Source: an uncultured Eubacteriales bacterium
GTDB taxonomy: Bacteria > Bacillota > Clostridia > Oscillospirales > Oscillospiraceae
Direction of reading: 5' to 3'
Assembly (NCBI GenBank): GCA_900545515.1
Contig: UQZA01000002.1
Coordinates: forward strand, 1 to 64,000
DNA: 64,000 nucleotides
Of this stretch, positions 41,107-49,683 are shown one piece after another. Numbering within the stretch: the first letter of the stretch is position 1; each line of letters begins with the position of its first letter. The position numbers and the translations under genes are program-made. Under the pieces are notes generated by a model. That model saw only the letters and a list, made by a program, of their open reading frames with translations. It did not search any database and was not told where the DNA came from.

Positions 41107-42768
41107 TCATCCGTAATTCCGGTGTAGGAAAGTCACCACCTGGCCCCGGGTGCAGTTGTCCTCCGGCTTGAATTGCCCGGCCTCCATGCCGTTGGTAATC
41201 CCGCTTTGCACAGCCCAGAGGACGGCGCTGTAATAGAACCGATCCTCAGAAATGTCCTGGAAGGGGTTTTCCGTCTCTGCCGGCGGCTGCCCCATGGCGC
41301 GCCAGAGGAAGGTGACAACCTGCCCGCGTGTGACGGTTCCCTCCGGGTTAAAGAGGTTGCCGCTCACCCCGAGAGCAATTTCGTTTTCGTAGGCCCACAG
41401 GACCGCCTGATAGCAGTACTGATCGGGAACTACGTCCCCGAAGGGACATTCTGTCCCGGCAGGGGCCGGACAGCCGGCTGCCCGCCAGAGAAAGGTCACG
41501 ACCTGGCCCCGGGTGCAGCTGTCATTGGGTTTGAAGTGGGTGGCATCTACTCCCAACGTAATGCCGTTTTCCACAGCCCAGAGTACAGGCGTGTAATAAA
41601 ATTGGTCCGCCTTCACGTCCGCAAAGGGGCTGGGATCTGGGTCTGGCTCAGGATTGGGGTCCGGTGCGGGTGTTACCTGATCTGGCGAGAGGATATAGGA
41701 CAGAGACTCTTGGATGGTGGTCTTGGAAAGCTGACCATCCCAGCGGATTTGGCACTTTCCTGTGAAGTTGCAGTCGGCATAGGTGACGGTGTCTCCGTCC
41801 ACTGCTGTGACCCAAATGCTATGGGTGTCGTTCCGAAAGCGGATCACGTCTCCTGCCTGGAGCTGGTCCAGGTCATAGAACTCCGTCCAGTCTCTGGTGT
41901 TGGTGCCATAGTAATCATAGGCCAACTTTTTGACAAATCCTACGCATTGCCAGGCCCCTAGAAATGAGTTGCAGGTGCAATCTGCCTTCTGTGTACAATC
42001 CCGGCAGCCATAAGGGCGCTCACATTCATCGCAGGGGAACTGCGTGTATCCGTCTGGGTTCGGATCGGGGCTACCCACATGATTCCAGTACATTCCGTCC
42101 GGAAACTTCTCCTTCAACTGGTCCAGGGTGAGGCGTGTTTCTGCATGTTCCCTTTGGACTGAAACAGAAGAGCTGGTTTTCAGGGCGCTTTTTGGATTGG
42201 TGTAGCTGGTAATTTCACCGGTGGTGGTGTGGTACCGGTAGACGACATTCCCATCTGCCAGCATATAATCCACCAGCTCTGGCCCGGCCAGCCAGAAGCG
42301 GGACAGTCCCTCCCGGCGTAGCAGCGCACTGGAATGTCCGGTATCCAGATCCCGGTAAAAGATGGCTTCGTCAGCCAGATAATACAGGCGGCTGCCTGCC
42401 ACTGCAAATCTGGAAATTTCCGCAACGGTCTCCGTCACCCGGTTCCATTGCCAGGTCTCCAAGTCCAGATAGGAGATGACAGATTTGCCGGATTCCCGGG
42501 TAAGTGCGAAGAGCCTCTGCCCGGCGGAGCAAATTTGCAGCACAGACGCTTCTGTGAGGTACACCCTGCCGGAGTGCTCCCGGCTCTCCCGATACAGGCG
42601 ATTACCCTGCTCTTCGTCCATACCGTAGAGGTATTCCTCTACATATGCTTCCACATCGCTGTTGGCAAAGTATTCTGGTTTTTGATTGGCAGCTGCGGCA
42701 TTCCCATGGGGAAGCAACGCGGCTGTGAGACAGAAGAGCAGTATCAGACTGGATATTCTTTGAAACAT
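41107..42768 (-). CDS. secreted CHAP-like amidase with three SLH domains
   Basis: A 553-residue protein. Signal peptide: MFQRISSLILLFCLTAALLPHGNAAA. Residues 30-210 form a beta-rich region. Residues 260-400 look like a CHAP/NlpC-P60 cysteine domain: the catalytic Cys lies in GAWQCVGFVKKLAYDYYG and the His in RNDTHSIWV, with a Cys-rich insert (FPCDECERPYGCRDC) before it. A Pro/Asp linker (PAPDPNPEPDPDPSP) leads to three SLH domains. AAGGAGG is 6 nt before the ATG at 42768. It is likely a cell-wall-anchored peptidoglycan hydrolase; it is not operonic with the other SLH gene, since a terminator and promoter separate them. Confidence 0.87.
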   Translation of the reverse strand: MFQRISSLILLFCLTAALLPHGNAAAANQKPEYFANSDVEAYVEEYLYGMDEEQGNRLYRESREHSGRVYLTEASVLQICSAGQRLFALTRESGKSVISYLDLETWQWNRVTETVAEISRFAVAGSRLYYLADEAIFYRDLDTGHSSALLRREGLSRFWLAGPELVDYMLADGNVVYRYHTTTGEITSYTNPKSALKTSSSVSVQREHAETRLTLDQLKEKFPDGMYWNHVGSPDPNPDGYTQFPCDECERPYGCRDCTQKADCTCNSFLGAWQCVGFVKKLAYDYYGTNTRDWTEFYDLDQLQAGDVIRFRNDTHSIWVTAVDGDTVTYADCNFTGKCQIRWDGQLSKTTIQESLSYILSPDQVTPAPDPNPEPDPDPSPFADVKADQFYYTPVLWAVENGITLGVDATHFKPNDSCTRGQVVTFLWRAAGCPAPAGTECPFGDVVPDQYCYQAVLWAYENEIALGVSGNLFNPEGTVTRGQVVTFLWRAMGQPPAETENPFQDISEDRFYYSAVLWAVQSGITNGMEAGQFKPEDNCTRGQVVTFLHRNYG

Positions 42769-42820
42769 CATGTTCCTCCTTGGTGCTGTGTGTTGACGGC
42801 AGATCCGACATCCGCCAGGT

Positions 42821-42862
42821 AAAAGTTGGCGCTTCGCAAGTCCAGCTTTGCGGAGCGCCAAG
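42821..42862 (-). terminator. serS terminator
   Basis: On the minus strand TTGGCGCT-CGCAA pairs with TTGCG-AAGCGCCAA, followed by CTTTT, 13 nt after the serS stop. Confidence 0.78.
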
Positions 42863-42874
42863 GCGTTTGCATGT

Positions 42875-44164
42875 CTATTTCTTTTCAATGATCTCAATTC
42901 CACCCAAGTATTTTCTTAGCACTTCCGGTACCACCACGGAGCCATCGGCCCGCTGGTTTTGTTCTACCATGGCGGGGAAAATGCGGGAGGTGGCCAGGCC
43001 GGAGCCATTGAGGGTGTGGACAAATTCAGGCTTACCCGTGGCTTCCCGGCGGAAGCGGATGTTGCCCCGGCGGGCCTGATAGTCCCGGGCATTGGACACG
43101 GAGGAAACCTCTTTATAGCCATTCATGGAGGGAATTTGAATCTCAATGTCATAGGTCCGTGCCATAGAGGCGGAACAGTCGCCGGCAGCCAGCTTCACCG
43201 TGCGGAAATGGAAGCCCAGGTCCCGCACCAGCCGCTCTGCCTTGCCCACCAACTCTTCAAAAGCCTGATCAGAGTCCTCGGGACGGGTGTACTGAAACAT
43301 TTCCACCTTGTTGAACTGGTGGCCCCGTACCATACCCCGTTCTTCCGCCCGGTGGCTGCCGGCCTCCCGGCGGAAGCAGGGGGTATAGGCGAAGAACTTT
43401 CTTGGCAGCTCAGCCTCCGGCAGAATCTCACCCCGGTATACGCTGGCCAGGGCTGCTTCCGCTGTGGGGAGCATATAATGGACCCGGTCATCTGTAGGGT
43501 TGGCGATCTTATAGACTTCGTCAGCAAACTTGGGGAACTGCCCGGCCGTCTCGCCGCATTGGTACTCCAGCATGTGGGGCGGCAAAATAAACTCATAGCC
43601 ATCAGCTACATGGGCATCTATGAAATAGTTGAGCAGGGCCCACTCCAGCCGGGCGCCCATTCCCTTGTAAATCCAGAACCCGGAGCCGGCCAGCTTCGTC
43701 CCCCGATCATAGTCAATGAGACCCAGATCCAGGCACAGGTCCACGTGGTGTTTGGGGGTAAAATCAAAGTGATGGGGCTCACCATAATACCGCAGGGGCT
43801 CGTTGTGCTCTTTGCCACCGGGGACCAGATCTGGGTCCGGCAGGTTGGGAAGACTGAGCATCAGGTTGTGGTATTCCACTTCTACTGCATCCAGCTTTTC
43901 TGCGGCGGCGGCAATGGCGGTTTTCAGCTCTGCCATCTCACGGAAAATGGGGGTGACATCTTGCCCGGCCTTTTTCAGCCGGGGGATTTCCTTGGAGATC
44001 CGGTTTTGCTCGGCCTTTTTGGTCTCCGTCTCCACAATTAGCGCCCGGCGCTGGGCGTCTAGCTCCAAAATCCGGTCCACCGCCTCATCACAGTTCACTT
44101 CTTTGGCCCGCAGACCCGCTTTTACCGCCTCCGGGGCTTCTTTGATCCGTTTGATATCCAACAT
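42875..44164 (-). CDS. serS: seryl-tRNA synthetase
   Basis: A 429-residue class II synthetase that charges tRNA-Ser. The N-terminal MLDIKRIKEAPEAVKAGLRAK leads into the long coiled-coil arm (residues 30-105). Motif 2 is FRREAGSHRAEERGMVRGHQFNKVEMF and motif 3 is the late NGSGLATSR. It lies 11 nt after the coiled-coil membrane gene, apparently in the parA-parB operon. Confidence 0.97.
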   Translation of the reverse strand: MLDIKRIKEAPEAVKAGLRAKEVNCDEAVDRILELDAQRRALIVETETKKAEQNRISKEIPRLKKAGQDVTPIFREMAELKTAIAAAAEKLDAVEVEYHNLMLSLPNLPDPDLVPGGKEHNEPLRYYGEPHHFDFTPKHHVDLCLDLGLIDYDRGTKLAGSGFWIYKGMGARLEWALLNYFIDAHVADGYEFILPPHMLEYQCGETAGQFPKFADEVYKIANPTDDRVHYMLPTAEAALASVYRGEILPEAELPRKFFAYTPCFRREAGSHRAEERGMVRGHQFNKVEMFQYTRPEDSDQAFEELVGKAERLVRDLGFHFRTVKLAAGDCSASMARTYDIEIQIPSMNGYKEVSSVSNARDYQARRGNIRFRREATGKPEFVHTLNGSGLATSRIFPAMVEQNQRADGSVVVPEVLRKYLGGIEIIEKK

Positions 44165-44175
44165 GATAATTCACC

Positions 44176-44841
44176 TCATGGGTTAGTTTCCCTGGTATTT
44201 TCCTGGGGCTCCACCGCCAGGGGGAGTAGCTCCTGATACAGGGTCTTGCCTTCTGCATCTAAATTTTCTGCCAAAGGCTTCAGATCCTTCATGGCGGTCA
44301 GAAATTCCTCGGTATCTTCCTGATCTAAAGCCCGCTGCGCAGACAGCAGCAGCTCATAAGCTTGGACCTGTTGCTCCTGCTTTGTGCATTGGGCTTGTAG
44401 GGCCGCATGGCTCTCCTGGAGCGATGTGTTGGTCTCTTCCAGCTGGCTGTAATTCTTGCTTGTCTCGTCCAGGTCAGCCTGGAGCTGTACCACCTGGTCC
44501 TGAAGGGCCTGGTTGGCCTCCAGCAGCTCCCGGTTGTTGTCCTGAAGCTGCTCTGCCCGGGACAAAGCGCTGTTGGCGTTTTGGTTTAGCTCCGAAATGG
44601 TTTGCCGGGAGTCCTTTTGCTGAATCAGGAAGGAGAGCAGTACCAAAACAAACGCCACGCCAAACAGAAAGGCGATGTAAGTCATGAGAGCCCGATTGCG
44701 GTTGGGGGATGTGGGTTTTTCCCCAGGTGGCTCCTGGGCGGGGGGCGCGCTGGCCTCCGGTTGCTCCTCGATCAGCTGGCCCATTTTTTCCAATAGCTCG
44801 TGGCCGGATTTGGCCGGTTTTTTCTCTGGCTGCTTTTTCAT
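44176..44841 (-). CDS. membrane-anchored coiled-coil protein of unknown function
   Basis: A 221-residue protein I do not recognise. A charged cytoplasmic N-terminus (1-50) is followed by a single helix (YIAFLFGVAFVLVLLSFLI, about 55-73) and a long extracytoplasmic coiled coil with many Gln/Glu/Leu heptads (80-165). A helical end domain contains LLSAQRALDQEDTEEF. The ATG overlaps the parB stop by 4 nt, so it is translated with ParB. It could be a chromosome- or envelope-linked factor; nothing proves this. Confidence 0.75.
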   Translation of the reverse strand: MKKQPEKKPAKSGHELLEKMGQLIEEQPEASAPPAQEPPGEKPTSPNRNRALMTYIAFLFGVAFVLVLLSFLIQQKDSRQTISELNQNANSALSRAEQLQDNNRELLEANQALQDQVVQLQADLDETSKNYSQLEETNTSLQESHAALQAQCTKQEQQVQAYELLLSAQRALDQEDTEEFLTAMKDLKPLAENLDAEGKTLYQELLPLAVEPQENTRETNP

Positions 44842-45731
44842 GGTTTGTTCCCCATCTCCTTTGGCAGGGCTTGCAGGGCTTCATAGAGCCGCTGTAAATC
44901 TTCCGGGCCATAAAATTCCAGCTCAAACCGGCCCTTCCGTTTGCCGCTGATAATTTTGACGCCGCGACCCAGATGGTGTGACAGGGTTTTTTCACACTCC
45001 GCCACATAGTTCACCTGGAGCGCCTGCGTAGGGGGCTCCGGCTTGGGTTCCCGGCACAGTGTCCGGCACAGGGCTTCCGCCTGGCGGACGGACAGGTCCA
45101 GCGCAGCGATCTTCTGGGCTGCCTCCCGCTGCTTTTTGGGGTCTTTGACGCTTAAAACCGCGCGGGCATGGCCGGGACTCAGTTTACCGGACCGAACCAA
45201 CGCCAGCAGGTCCTCGTCTAAGTTCAGCAGTCGCAGGGCATTGGCCACGGCGGGACGGGACTTTCCCACCCGCTGGGCTGCCTCCTCCTGGGTCAGGCCG
45301 TAATCGGAGAGAAGACTCTGATATCCCAGGGCCTCTTCCACAGGATTCAAATCCTGACGCTGGAGGTTTTCTATGAGGGCCAGCTCCATGGCTTTCCGGT
45401 CATCCGCCTCCACCACCAAGGCGGGGACCTCCGTGAGGCCAGCCAGCCGGGCTGCCCGCCAGCGTCGTTCTCCGGCAATGATCTGGTAGTATTCAGAACC
45501 TGAGATTTCCCGCACAGTCAGGGGCTGCAACATGCCATGGGTGGCAATGGAGTCCGCTAAGGCCTGTAGCTCCTCTTCATTAAAATCCCGGCGGGGTTGA
45601 TCCGGGTTTGGCTCCACCCGCTGCAGGGGCAGCAGGCGGAGGGTTCCGTCCCCCTCCGGGGCCTGATTGTAGTCGCCAAGCAGGGCGCCCAGGCCCCTGC
45701 CCAGCCCCTTTTGTTGGGCCATGGCATTCAT
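44838..45731 (-). CDS. parB: chromosome-partitioning protein ParB (Spo0J)
   Basis: A 297-residue CTP-dependent DNA clamp that loads at parS. The start MAQQKGLGRGLGALLGD, the CTP-binding GERRWRAARLAGL and the ENLQRQDLNPVEEALGYQSL box are typical. The helix-turn-helix TQEEAAQRVGKSRPAVANALRLL follows, and a C-terminal dimer domain ends the protein. Two perfect parS sites lie just upstream of parA. It overlaps parA and the next gene by 4 nt on each side. Confidence 0.96.
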   Translation of the reverse strand: MNAMAQQKGLGRGLGALLGDYNQAPEGDGTLRLLPLQRVEPNPDQPRRDFNEEELQALADSIATHGMLQPLTVREISGSEYYQIIAGERRWRAARLAGLTEVPALVVEADDRKAMELALIENLQRQDLNPVEEALGYQSLLSDYGLTQEEAAQRVGKSRPAVANALRLLNLDEDLLALVRSGKLSPGHARAVLSVKDPKKQREAAQKIAALDLSVRQAEALCRTLCREPKPEPPTQALQVNYVAECEKTLSHHLGRGVKIISGKRKGRFELEFYGPEDLQRLYEALQALPKEMGNKP

Positions 45732-46483
45732 CCTTTCTCCACAATTTCATCGGCCAGCGCCCCGTAAGCCACTGCCCCACGGCTAAAGCGGTCGTAGGCC
45801 CCCACAGGCAGGCCGTGGCTGGGTGCCTCCGCTAAGCGCACATTGCGGGGGACCATGGTGTGAAACACCTTCCCGGGGAAATGACGCCGGACCTCCTGGG
45901 CCACCTGGGCGGAGAAATTGGTTCTGCCGTCATACATGGTTAAAACCACCCCATAGATGTCCAACGCCGGATTTACCCGGCGCTTTACGGCCCGTAGGGT
46001 AGCCATCAAATCGCTCAGCCCCTCCAGGGCGTAGTATTCGCACTGTACCGGCACCAAAATCCCGTCTGCTGCACACAGGCCGTTGAGGGTCAGCAGCTCC
46101 AGAGAGGGCGGACAATCTACGAATATGTAATCAAATTTCTCTTTGAGCGGCTCCAGCACCCGGCGGAGCTGGTGCTCCCGATCCTGGGCCCCAATGAGCT
46201 CCACCCCGGCCCCGGCCAGGGAACTGCTGGAGGGCAATAGCCAGCCAAATTTGGTCTCCAGCAGGCACTGCTCCGGGGCTGTTCCGTTGATGAGAGCGTC
46301 GTAGACCGTCTTCCCGATCCGGCGCTTATCCGCCCCCAGGCCGGAGGTGGCGTTGGCCTGGGGGTCAAAATCGCACAGGAGAGTCCGCTTCCCCCGCTCG
46401 GTGAGCGCTGCTGTCAGATTGACTGCGGTTGTGGTTTTTCCAACGCCGCCTTTTTGATTGACAATGGCAATGATGCGGCCCAT
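45728..46483 (-). CDS. parA: chromosome-partitioning ATPase ParA (Soj)
   Basis: A 251-residue deviant Walker-A ATPase: NQKGGVGKTTTAVNLTAAL near residue 9, DFDPQANATSGLG, and VDCPPSLELLTLNGL. It binds DNA as an ATP dimer and interacts with ParB in chromosome segregation and control of DnaA. AAAGGAGG is 6 nt before the ATG. First gene of the parA-parB-44.8kb gene-serS operon. Confidence 0.96.
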   Translation of the reverse strand: MGRIIAIVNQKGGVGKTTTAVNLTAALTERGKRTLLCDFDPQANATSGLGADKRRIGKTVYDALINGTAPEQCLLETKFGWLLPSSSSLAGAGVELIGAQDREHQLRRVLEPLKEKFDYIFVDCPPSLELLTLNGLCAADGILVPVQCEYYALEGLSDLMATLRAVKRRVNPALDIYGVVLTMYDGRTNFSAQVAQEVRRHFPGKVFHTMVPRNVRLAEAPSHGLPVGAYDRFSRGAVAYGALADEIVEKG

Positions 46484-46529
46484 CCCAGGCCTCCTTTCCG
46501 TCTCGTTTCCGTTCCGTCGTACTTGCGTT

Positions 46530-46557
46530 ATTATAGCACAGACGCCCCGAATTGCAA
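46530..46557 (-). promoter_or_regulatory. parA promoter
   Basis: On the minus strand TTGCAA (46552-46557) and TATAAT (46530-46535) with 16-nt spacing; a parS site begins 7 nt upstream of the -35. Confidence 0.8.
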
Positions 46558-46563
46558 CGGTTT

Positions 46564-46579
46564 TGTTTCACGTGAAACA
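46564..46579. promoter_or_regulatory. parS site 1
   Basis: Perfect 16-bp palindrome TGTTTCACGTGAAACA, the ParB/Spo0J loading site, directly upstream of the parA promoter. Confidence 0.97.
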
Positions 46580-46586
46580 GCAGGCG

Positions 46587-46937
46587 TCATCGGCTGGGTT
46601 GCGTGACGTTTGTCACATAGTTTTGCCCGATGGTTGGGTTAGCAGAGCCGTAAGAGGGCAAAAAAAGCAGCAGAGCCAACAGAACCAGGCAAATGCAAGA
46701 TAAAACCACACAGATTTGCACCAGCCGCCGTTGCCGTTTGCGCATGACAGCCAGGAGCTCCTCCACCTTCTGTGGCTTTACAGGCCGCTTCCCCCGCCGC
46801 TCCAGATCCACGGCCGGACGCTTGGGAATGACCACGGGTGTTTCACGTGAAACAGGATGGTTTTTCATGTCCACCAGGCACCGGTCGCAGAACACCTGGG
46901 GAGCTTCTATTTCCGTGCCACATTTCAGGCAATGCAT
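46587..46937 (-). CDS. zinc-ribbon single-pass membrane protein of unknown function
   Basis: A 116-residue protein. A zinc ribbon (C3, C6, C17, C20 in MHCLKCGTEI and VFCDRCL) is followed by a basic linker and one membrane helix (residues 73-93, VQICVVLSCICLVLLALLLFL) with a short outside tail. GGAGGTGGGAGT precedes the ATG. It sits between parA and asd and carries a parS site inside codons 28-33. I know no function. The longer frame upstream is not supported. Confidence 0.75.
   Translation of the reverse strand: MHCLKCGTEIEAPQVFCDRCLVDMKNHPVSRETPVVIPKRPAVDLERRGKRPVKPQKVEELLAVMRKRQRRLVQICVVLSCICLVLLALLLFLPSYGSANPTIGQNYVTNVTQPSR
46839..46854. promoter_or_regulatory. parS site 2, inside a coding sequence
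   Basis: A second perfect TGTTTCACGTGAAACA, 275 bp from site 1, embedded in the zinc-ribbon gene where it encodes part of PVSRETPV. Confidence 0.97.
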
Positions 46938-46958
46938 ACTCCCACCTCCGTTTCCGTT

Positions 46959-46987
46959 ATTGTACAACAAAAAAGAGCCTTCGTAAA
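46959..46987 (-). promoter_or_regulatory. promoter of the zinc-ribbon gene
   Basis: On the minus strand TTTACG (46982-46987) and TACAAT (46959-46964) with 17-nt spacing, about 22 nt before the ATG. Confidence 0.65.
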
Positions 46988-47117
46988 CAGGCAAGGTAAA
47001 AAATAAATCCACTGCGCGCCGATGCAGCATGGCCACGGAACCGGCAGATGGATGCAAATGCATCGGGGGCGCAGTGGAAAAACGCACGGAATGCAAAGCA
47101 AACCGCAAAAAATGCGA

Positions 47118-47146
47118 TGGAAAATCACCCGGTTCCATCGTATAAT
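47118..47146 (+). promoter_or_regulatory. promoter of the 101-residue gene
   Basis: TATAAT at 47141-47146 with a weak TGGAAA at 47118-47123 (17-nt spacing), 32 nt before the ATG. Confidence 0.5.
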
Positions 47147-47177
47147 ATATGGAAGACAAACGGGCAGAGGTGTAGAT

Positions 47178-47483
47178 ATGGAGACAAAAGAAAAACGATT
47201 TGGCCGGGCCTGGGAGGCCTGCTGGACGCAAATGGATCTTCTGGACATTCCCACGGTCCGAATGCGGGAGTTGGCAAGCCGAATGGGCCCTTGCGCAGCT
47301 GCCCACCGCATTCTGACAGGACGCCGCTGCAGTGATGGCTTCGACCAATTGGCCCGCATGGGGAAGTGGGAGCTGAGCCTGGAAGCGTTGGCCTTGAAGC
47401 CCCAATGGGGCGAGCTCTTTTCCGATGAAGAGGCCAACGAGGCGTTACACCGGCTTATGGAGGCGGGCTGCCGCTTTTTGTGA
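47178..47483 (+). CDS. hypothetical protein, 101 residues
   Basis: I do not recognise this protein. It is soluble and mostly helical, opening METKEKRFGRAWEACWTQMDLLD; its middle, VRMRELASRMGPCAAAHRILTGRRCSDGF, could be a helix-turn-helix. GAGGTG lies 5 nt before the ATG at 47178, and a -10 box precedes it, so it is probably real. An upstream extension of the frame has no ribosome site. It is followed 66 nt later by asd. Confidence 0.6.
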   Translation: METKEKRFGRAWEACWTQMDLLDIPTVRMRELASRMGPCAAAHRILTGRRCSDGFDQLARMGKWELSLEALALKPQWGELFSDEEANEALHRLMEAGCRFL

Positions 47484-47549
47484 GCCCACTACTACCGAAC
47501 AATCAATTAAAACGATTTTGCCTTTGGCAGAGAAAGGATATGGATTGCT

Positions 47550-48557
47550 ATGAAGGAATACACCGTAGCCATTTTGGGTGCAACCGGCGCCGTGGGACAG
47601 GAGATGAGGAAGCGTCTGGAGGAGCGGAACTTCCCAGTGGGGAGGCTGAAGCTTCTGGCCAGCACCCGGAGCGCAGGAAAAACCGTGATGTTCCGCGGCC
47701 AAAACATCCCCATTGAAGAGGCCAATGAGGCGGCATTCCAGGGGGTGGACCTGGTGCTGGGGGCGGCGGAAAATGAAGTCGCCATACGCTTTGCTCCGGC
47801 CATCCGGGCTGCAGGAGCTGTGTTTGTGGACAATTCCAGCGCCTTCCGTATGGACCCCACCGTCCCCCTGGTGGTGCCGGAGGTCAATCCACAGGATGCC
47901 GCTCTTCATACCGGGATTGTGGCCAATCCCAACTGCTCTACCATCATCACCGTGACCGCCATCGCCGCGCTCAACCGGCTTTCACCCATCCGGAGTATGG
48001 TGGCCAGCACCTATCAGGCAGTTTCCGGGGCTGGCGTAGCTGGAATTGGAGAGCTACATGACCAGATTTCTGCCCTGGAGGCGGGGCGAACGCCCACTGT
48101 TTCGGCATTCCCCCATCAGATTGCGTATAATCTGATTCCCCAAATTGGAGGAACCCAATATGAGGGCTATACCTCCGAAGAAATGAAAATGCAAAACGAA
48201 GGTCGGAGGCTTCTCCACCTACCGGATCTGACGGTTTCGTGTACCTGCGTTCGGGTTCCGGTCATCCGCAGCCACTCCATTTCGGCGACCCTCCGGTTTG
48301 ACCGGCCGATCTGTGTGGAAGAGGCGCGGGAGGCCATTGCTGCCGCACCGGGCTGCCGTCTGATGGACCGTGCAGACGAGGGATATTATCCCATGCCTCT
48401 GGAAGCTTCAGACCAGGACCTGGTTTTTGTGGGACGCATTCGCCCGGACCTTACAGACCCCAAGGGCCTGTGCCTCTGGTGCTGCGGGGATCAAATCCGC
48501 AAGGGCGCCGCCACCAACGCCGTGCAGATTGCGGAGCTCCTCTTCCCGGCCGGCTAA
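47550..48557 (+). CDS. asd: aspartate-semialdehyde dehydrogenase
   Basis: A 335-residue NADP enzyme that reduces aspartyl phosphate to the semialdehyde, the branch to lysine/diaminopimelate, threonine and methionine. The NADP loop is AILGATGAVGQEMRKRL; the catalytic cysteine is in NPNCSTI near residue 130; the late R-x-PVIRSHSIS-type motif (VRVPVIRSHSI) contains the catalytic His. GAAAGGA precedes the ATG. A GC-rich hairpin (CTTCCCG-GCCGG with CCGGC-GGGAAG, 48542-48570) overlaps the stop and lies between this gene and the convergent dus gene. Confidence 0.96.
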   Translation: MKEYTVAILGATGAVGQEMRKRLEERNFPVGRLKLLASTRSAGKTVMFRGQNIPIEEANEAAFQGVDLVLGAAENEVAIRFAPAIRAAGAVFVDNSSAFRMDPTVPLVVPEVNPQDAALHTGIVANPNCSTIITVTAIAALNRLSPIRSMVASTYQAVSGAGVAGIGELHDQISALEAGRTPTVSAFPHQIAYNLIPQIGGTQYEGYTSEEMKMQNEGRRLLHLPDLTVSCTCVRVPVIRSHSISATLRFDRPICVEEAREAIAAAPGCRLMDRADEGYYPMPLEASDQDLVFVGRIRPDLTDPKGLCLWCCGDQIRKGAATNAVQIAELLFPAG

Positions 48558-48572
48558 GGCCGGCGGGAAGGA

Positions 48573-49538
48573 TTATCGCAAATCCCGCTTGACACCGGCA
48601 GCAATGTCCAGGATGTCTGCCATGGTGGAAATGTGGGAAATTTTCTCCTTATAATAGCCGCTGTAGGGTACGCCCCGAAGGTACCAGGCAAAGTGCTTGC
48701 GCGCTTCCAGGCAGGCAATGTGCTCCCCTTTATCCTGCTCAGCCAGGCGAAACTGCTCCACCGCCGTGTCAACCCGGCTGGCCAGGGGTGGCCGGGGAGG
48801 AGTAGCTTGCCCGGCCAGGGCGGCGGCCACCTCCTGAAAAAGCCAGGGATCCCCAAAGACTCCCCGGCCCAGCATGATGAGATCCGCTCCAGACCGCTTT
48901 TGGCATTGCAGCGCCGCCTCTCCGGAAAAAACATCCCCATTGGCAATCACCGGAATGGAGACTGCGGCTTTGACCTTCCGGATGGTGTCCCAGTCTGCCA
49001 CACCGGAATAGAGCATGGTCCTGGTCCGGCCATGGACCGCAATGGCCTGGGCGCCGGCGGCCTCCACCGCTTGGGCCAGTTCTACCACGTTGATGCTGCC
49101 CCGGTCCCAGCCCAGCCGGCATTTCACCGTGACGGGAACCGGGACAGCATGGGCCACGGCTTCCACAATCCGGGCGGCCAGAGGAATGTCCTTCATGAGA
49201 GCAGAGCCGTCGCCGTTACTGACCACCTTGGCCATGGGACAGCCCATGTTGATGTCAATGAAGTCACAGCCGGAAATCTCCATGGCCAGAGCTGCCCCCT
49301 GGGCCATTACTTCGGGATCATTGCCAAAAATCTGAGCTCCTACCACAGAACCTTCGTTTTTCCGCAGAAGCCCGGCGCTCTTCCGGTCCCTGTACACCAG
49401 GGCCCGGGAGGATACCATCTCCGTTACTGTGAGGCCGGCGCCCATTCGGGCGCATATGGTTCGAAACGCCCAGTCCGTCACTCCGGCCATGGGCGCCAGG
49501 GCCAGGTGGCCGGGAATGGTTAAATTTCCAATTTTCAG
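48573..49538 (-). CDS. dus: tRNA-dihydrouridine synthase (DusB-type), CTG start
   Basis: A 321-residue FMN enzyme that reduces uridine to dihydrouridine in tRNA. Motifs: LAPMAGVTDWAFR for FMN binding, NMGCPMAKVVSNGDGSALM with the catalytic Cys, and VHGRTRTMLYSG. The conserved N-terminus KIGNLTIPGHLALAPMAG lies before the first ATG, in frame, and has no ATG, GTG or TTG. The codon at its head is CTG (49536-49538), with GGAGG 9 nt upstream, so I annotate a CTG start. The ATG at 49490 would delete the start of the FMN-binding core. Confidence 0.9.
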   Translation of the reverse strand: MKIGNLTIPGHLALAPMAGVTDWAFRTICARMGAGLTVTEMVSSRALVYRDRKSAGLLRKNEGSVVGAQIFGNDPEVMAQGAALAMEISGCDFIDINMGCPMAKVVSNGDGSALMKDIPLAARIVEAVAHAVPVPVTVKCRLGWDRGSINVVELAQAVEAAGAQAIAVHGRTRTMLYSGVADWDTIRKVKAAVSIPVIANGDVFSGEAALQCQKRSGADLIMLGRGVFGDPWLFQEVAAALAGQATPPRPPLASRVDTAVEQFRLAEQDKGEHIACLEARKHFAWYLRGVPYSGYYKEKISHISTMADILDIAAGVKRDLR

Positions 49539-49614
49539 AAGGGAACACCTCCGTATTTTTACATGAGAGTATCATATCATGGGGGAGAAAAAATCGCAAG
49601 CTGCGGGAAAGACC

Positions 49615-49643
49615 TTGCAGAAAAATGGGAATTCTGCTATAAT
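49615..49643 (+). promoter_or_regulatory. promoter of the dCMP deaminase gene
   Basis: TTGCAG at 49615-49620 and TATAAT at 49638-49643 with 17-nt spacing, 41 nt before the ATG. Confidence 0.82.
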
Positions 49644-49683
49644 TTCAGATAATTCAGCAGCTGACGGAAGGGGCGCATCCAGA

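Noticed and set aside
38194..42768. The two SLH genes as one operon
   Set aside because: A terminator-like hairpin (41034-41080), a dispersed palindrome and a separate promoter (40840-40868) lie between them.
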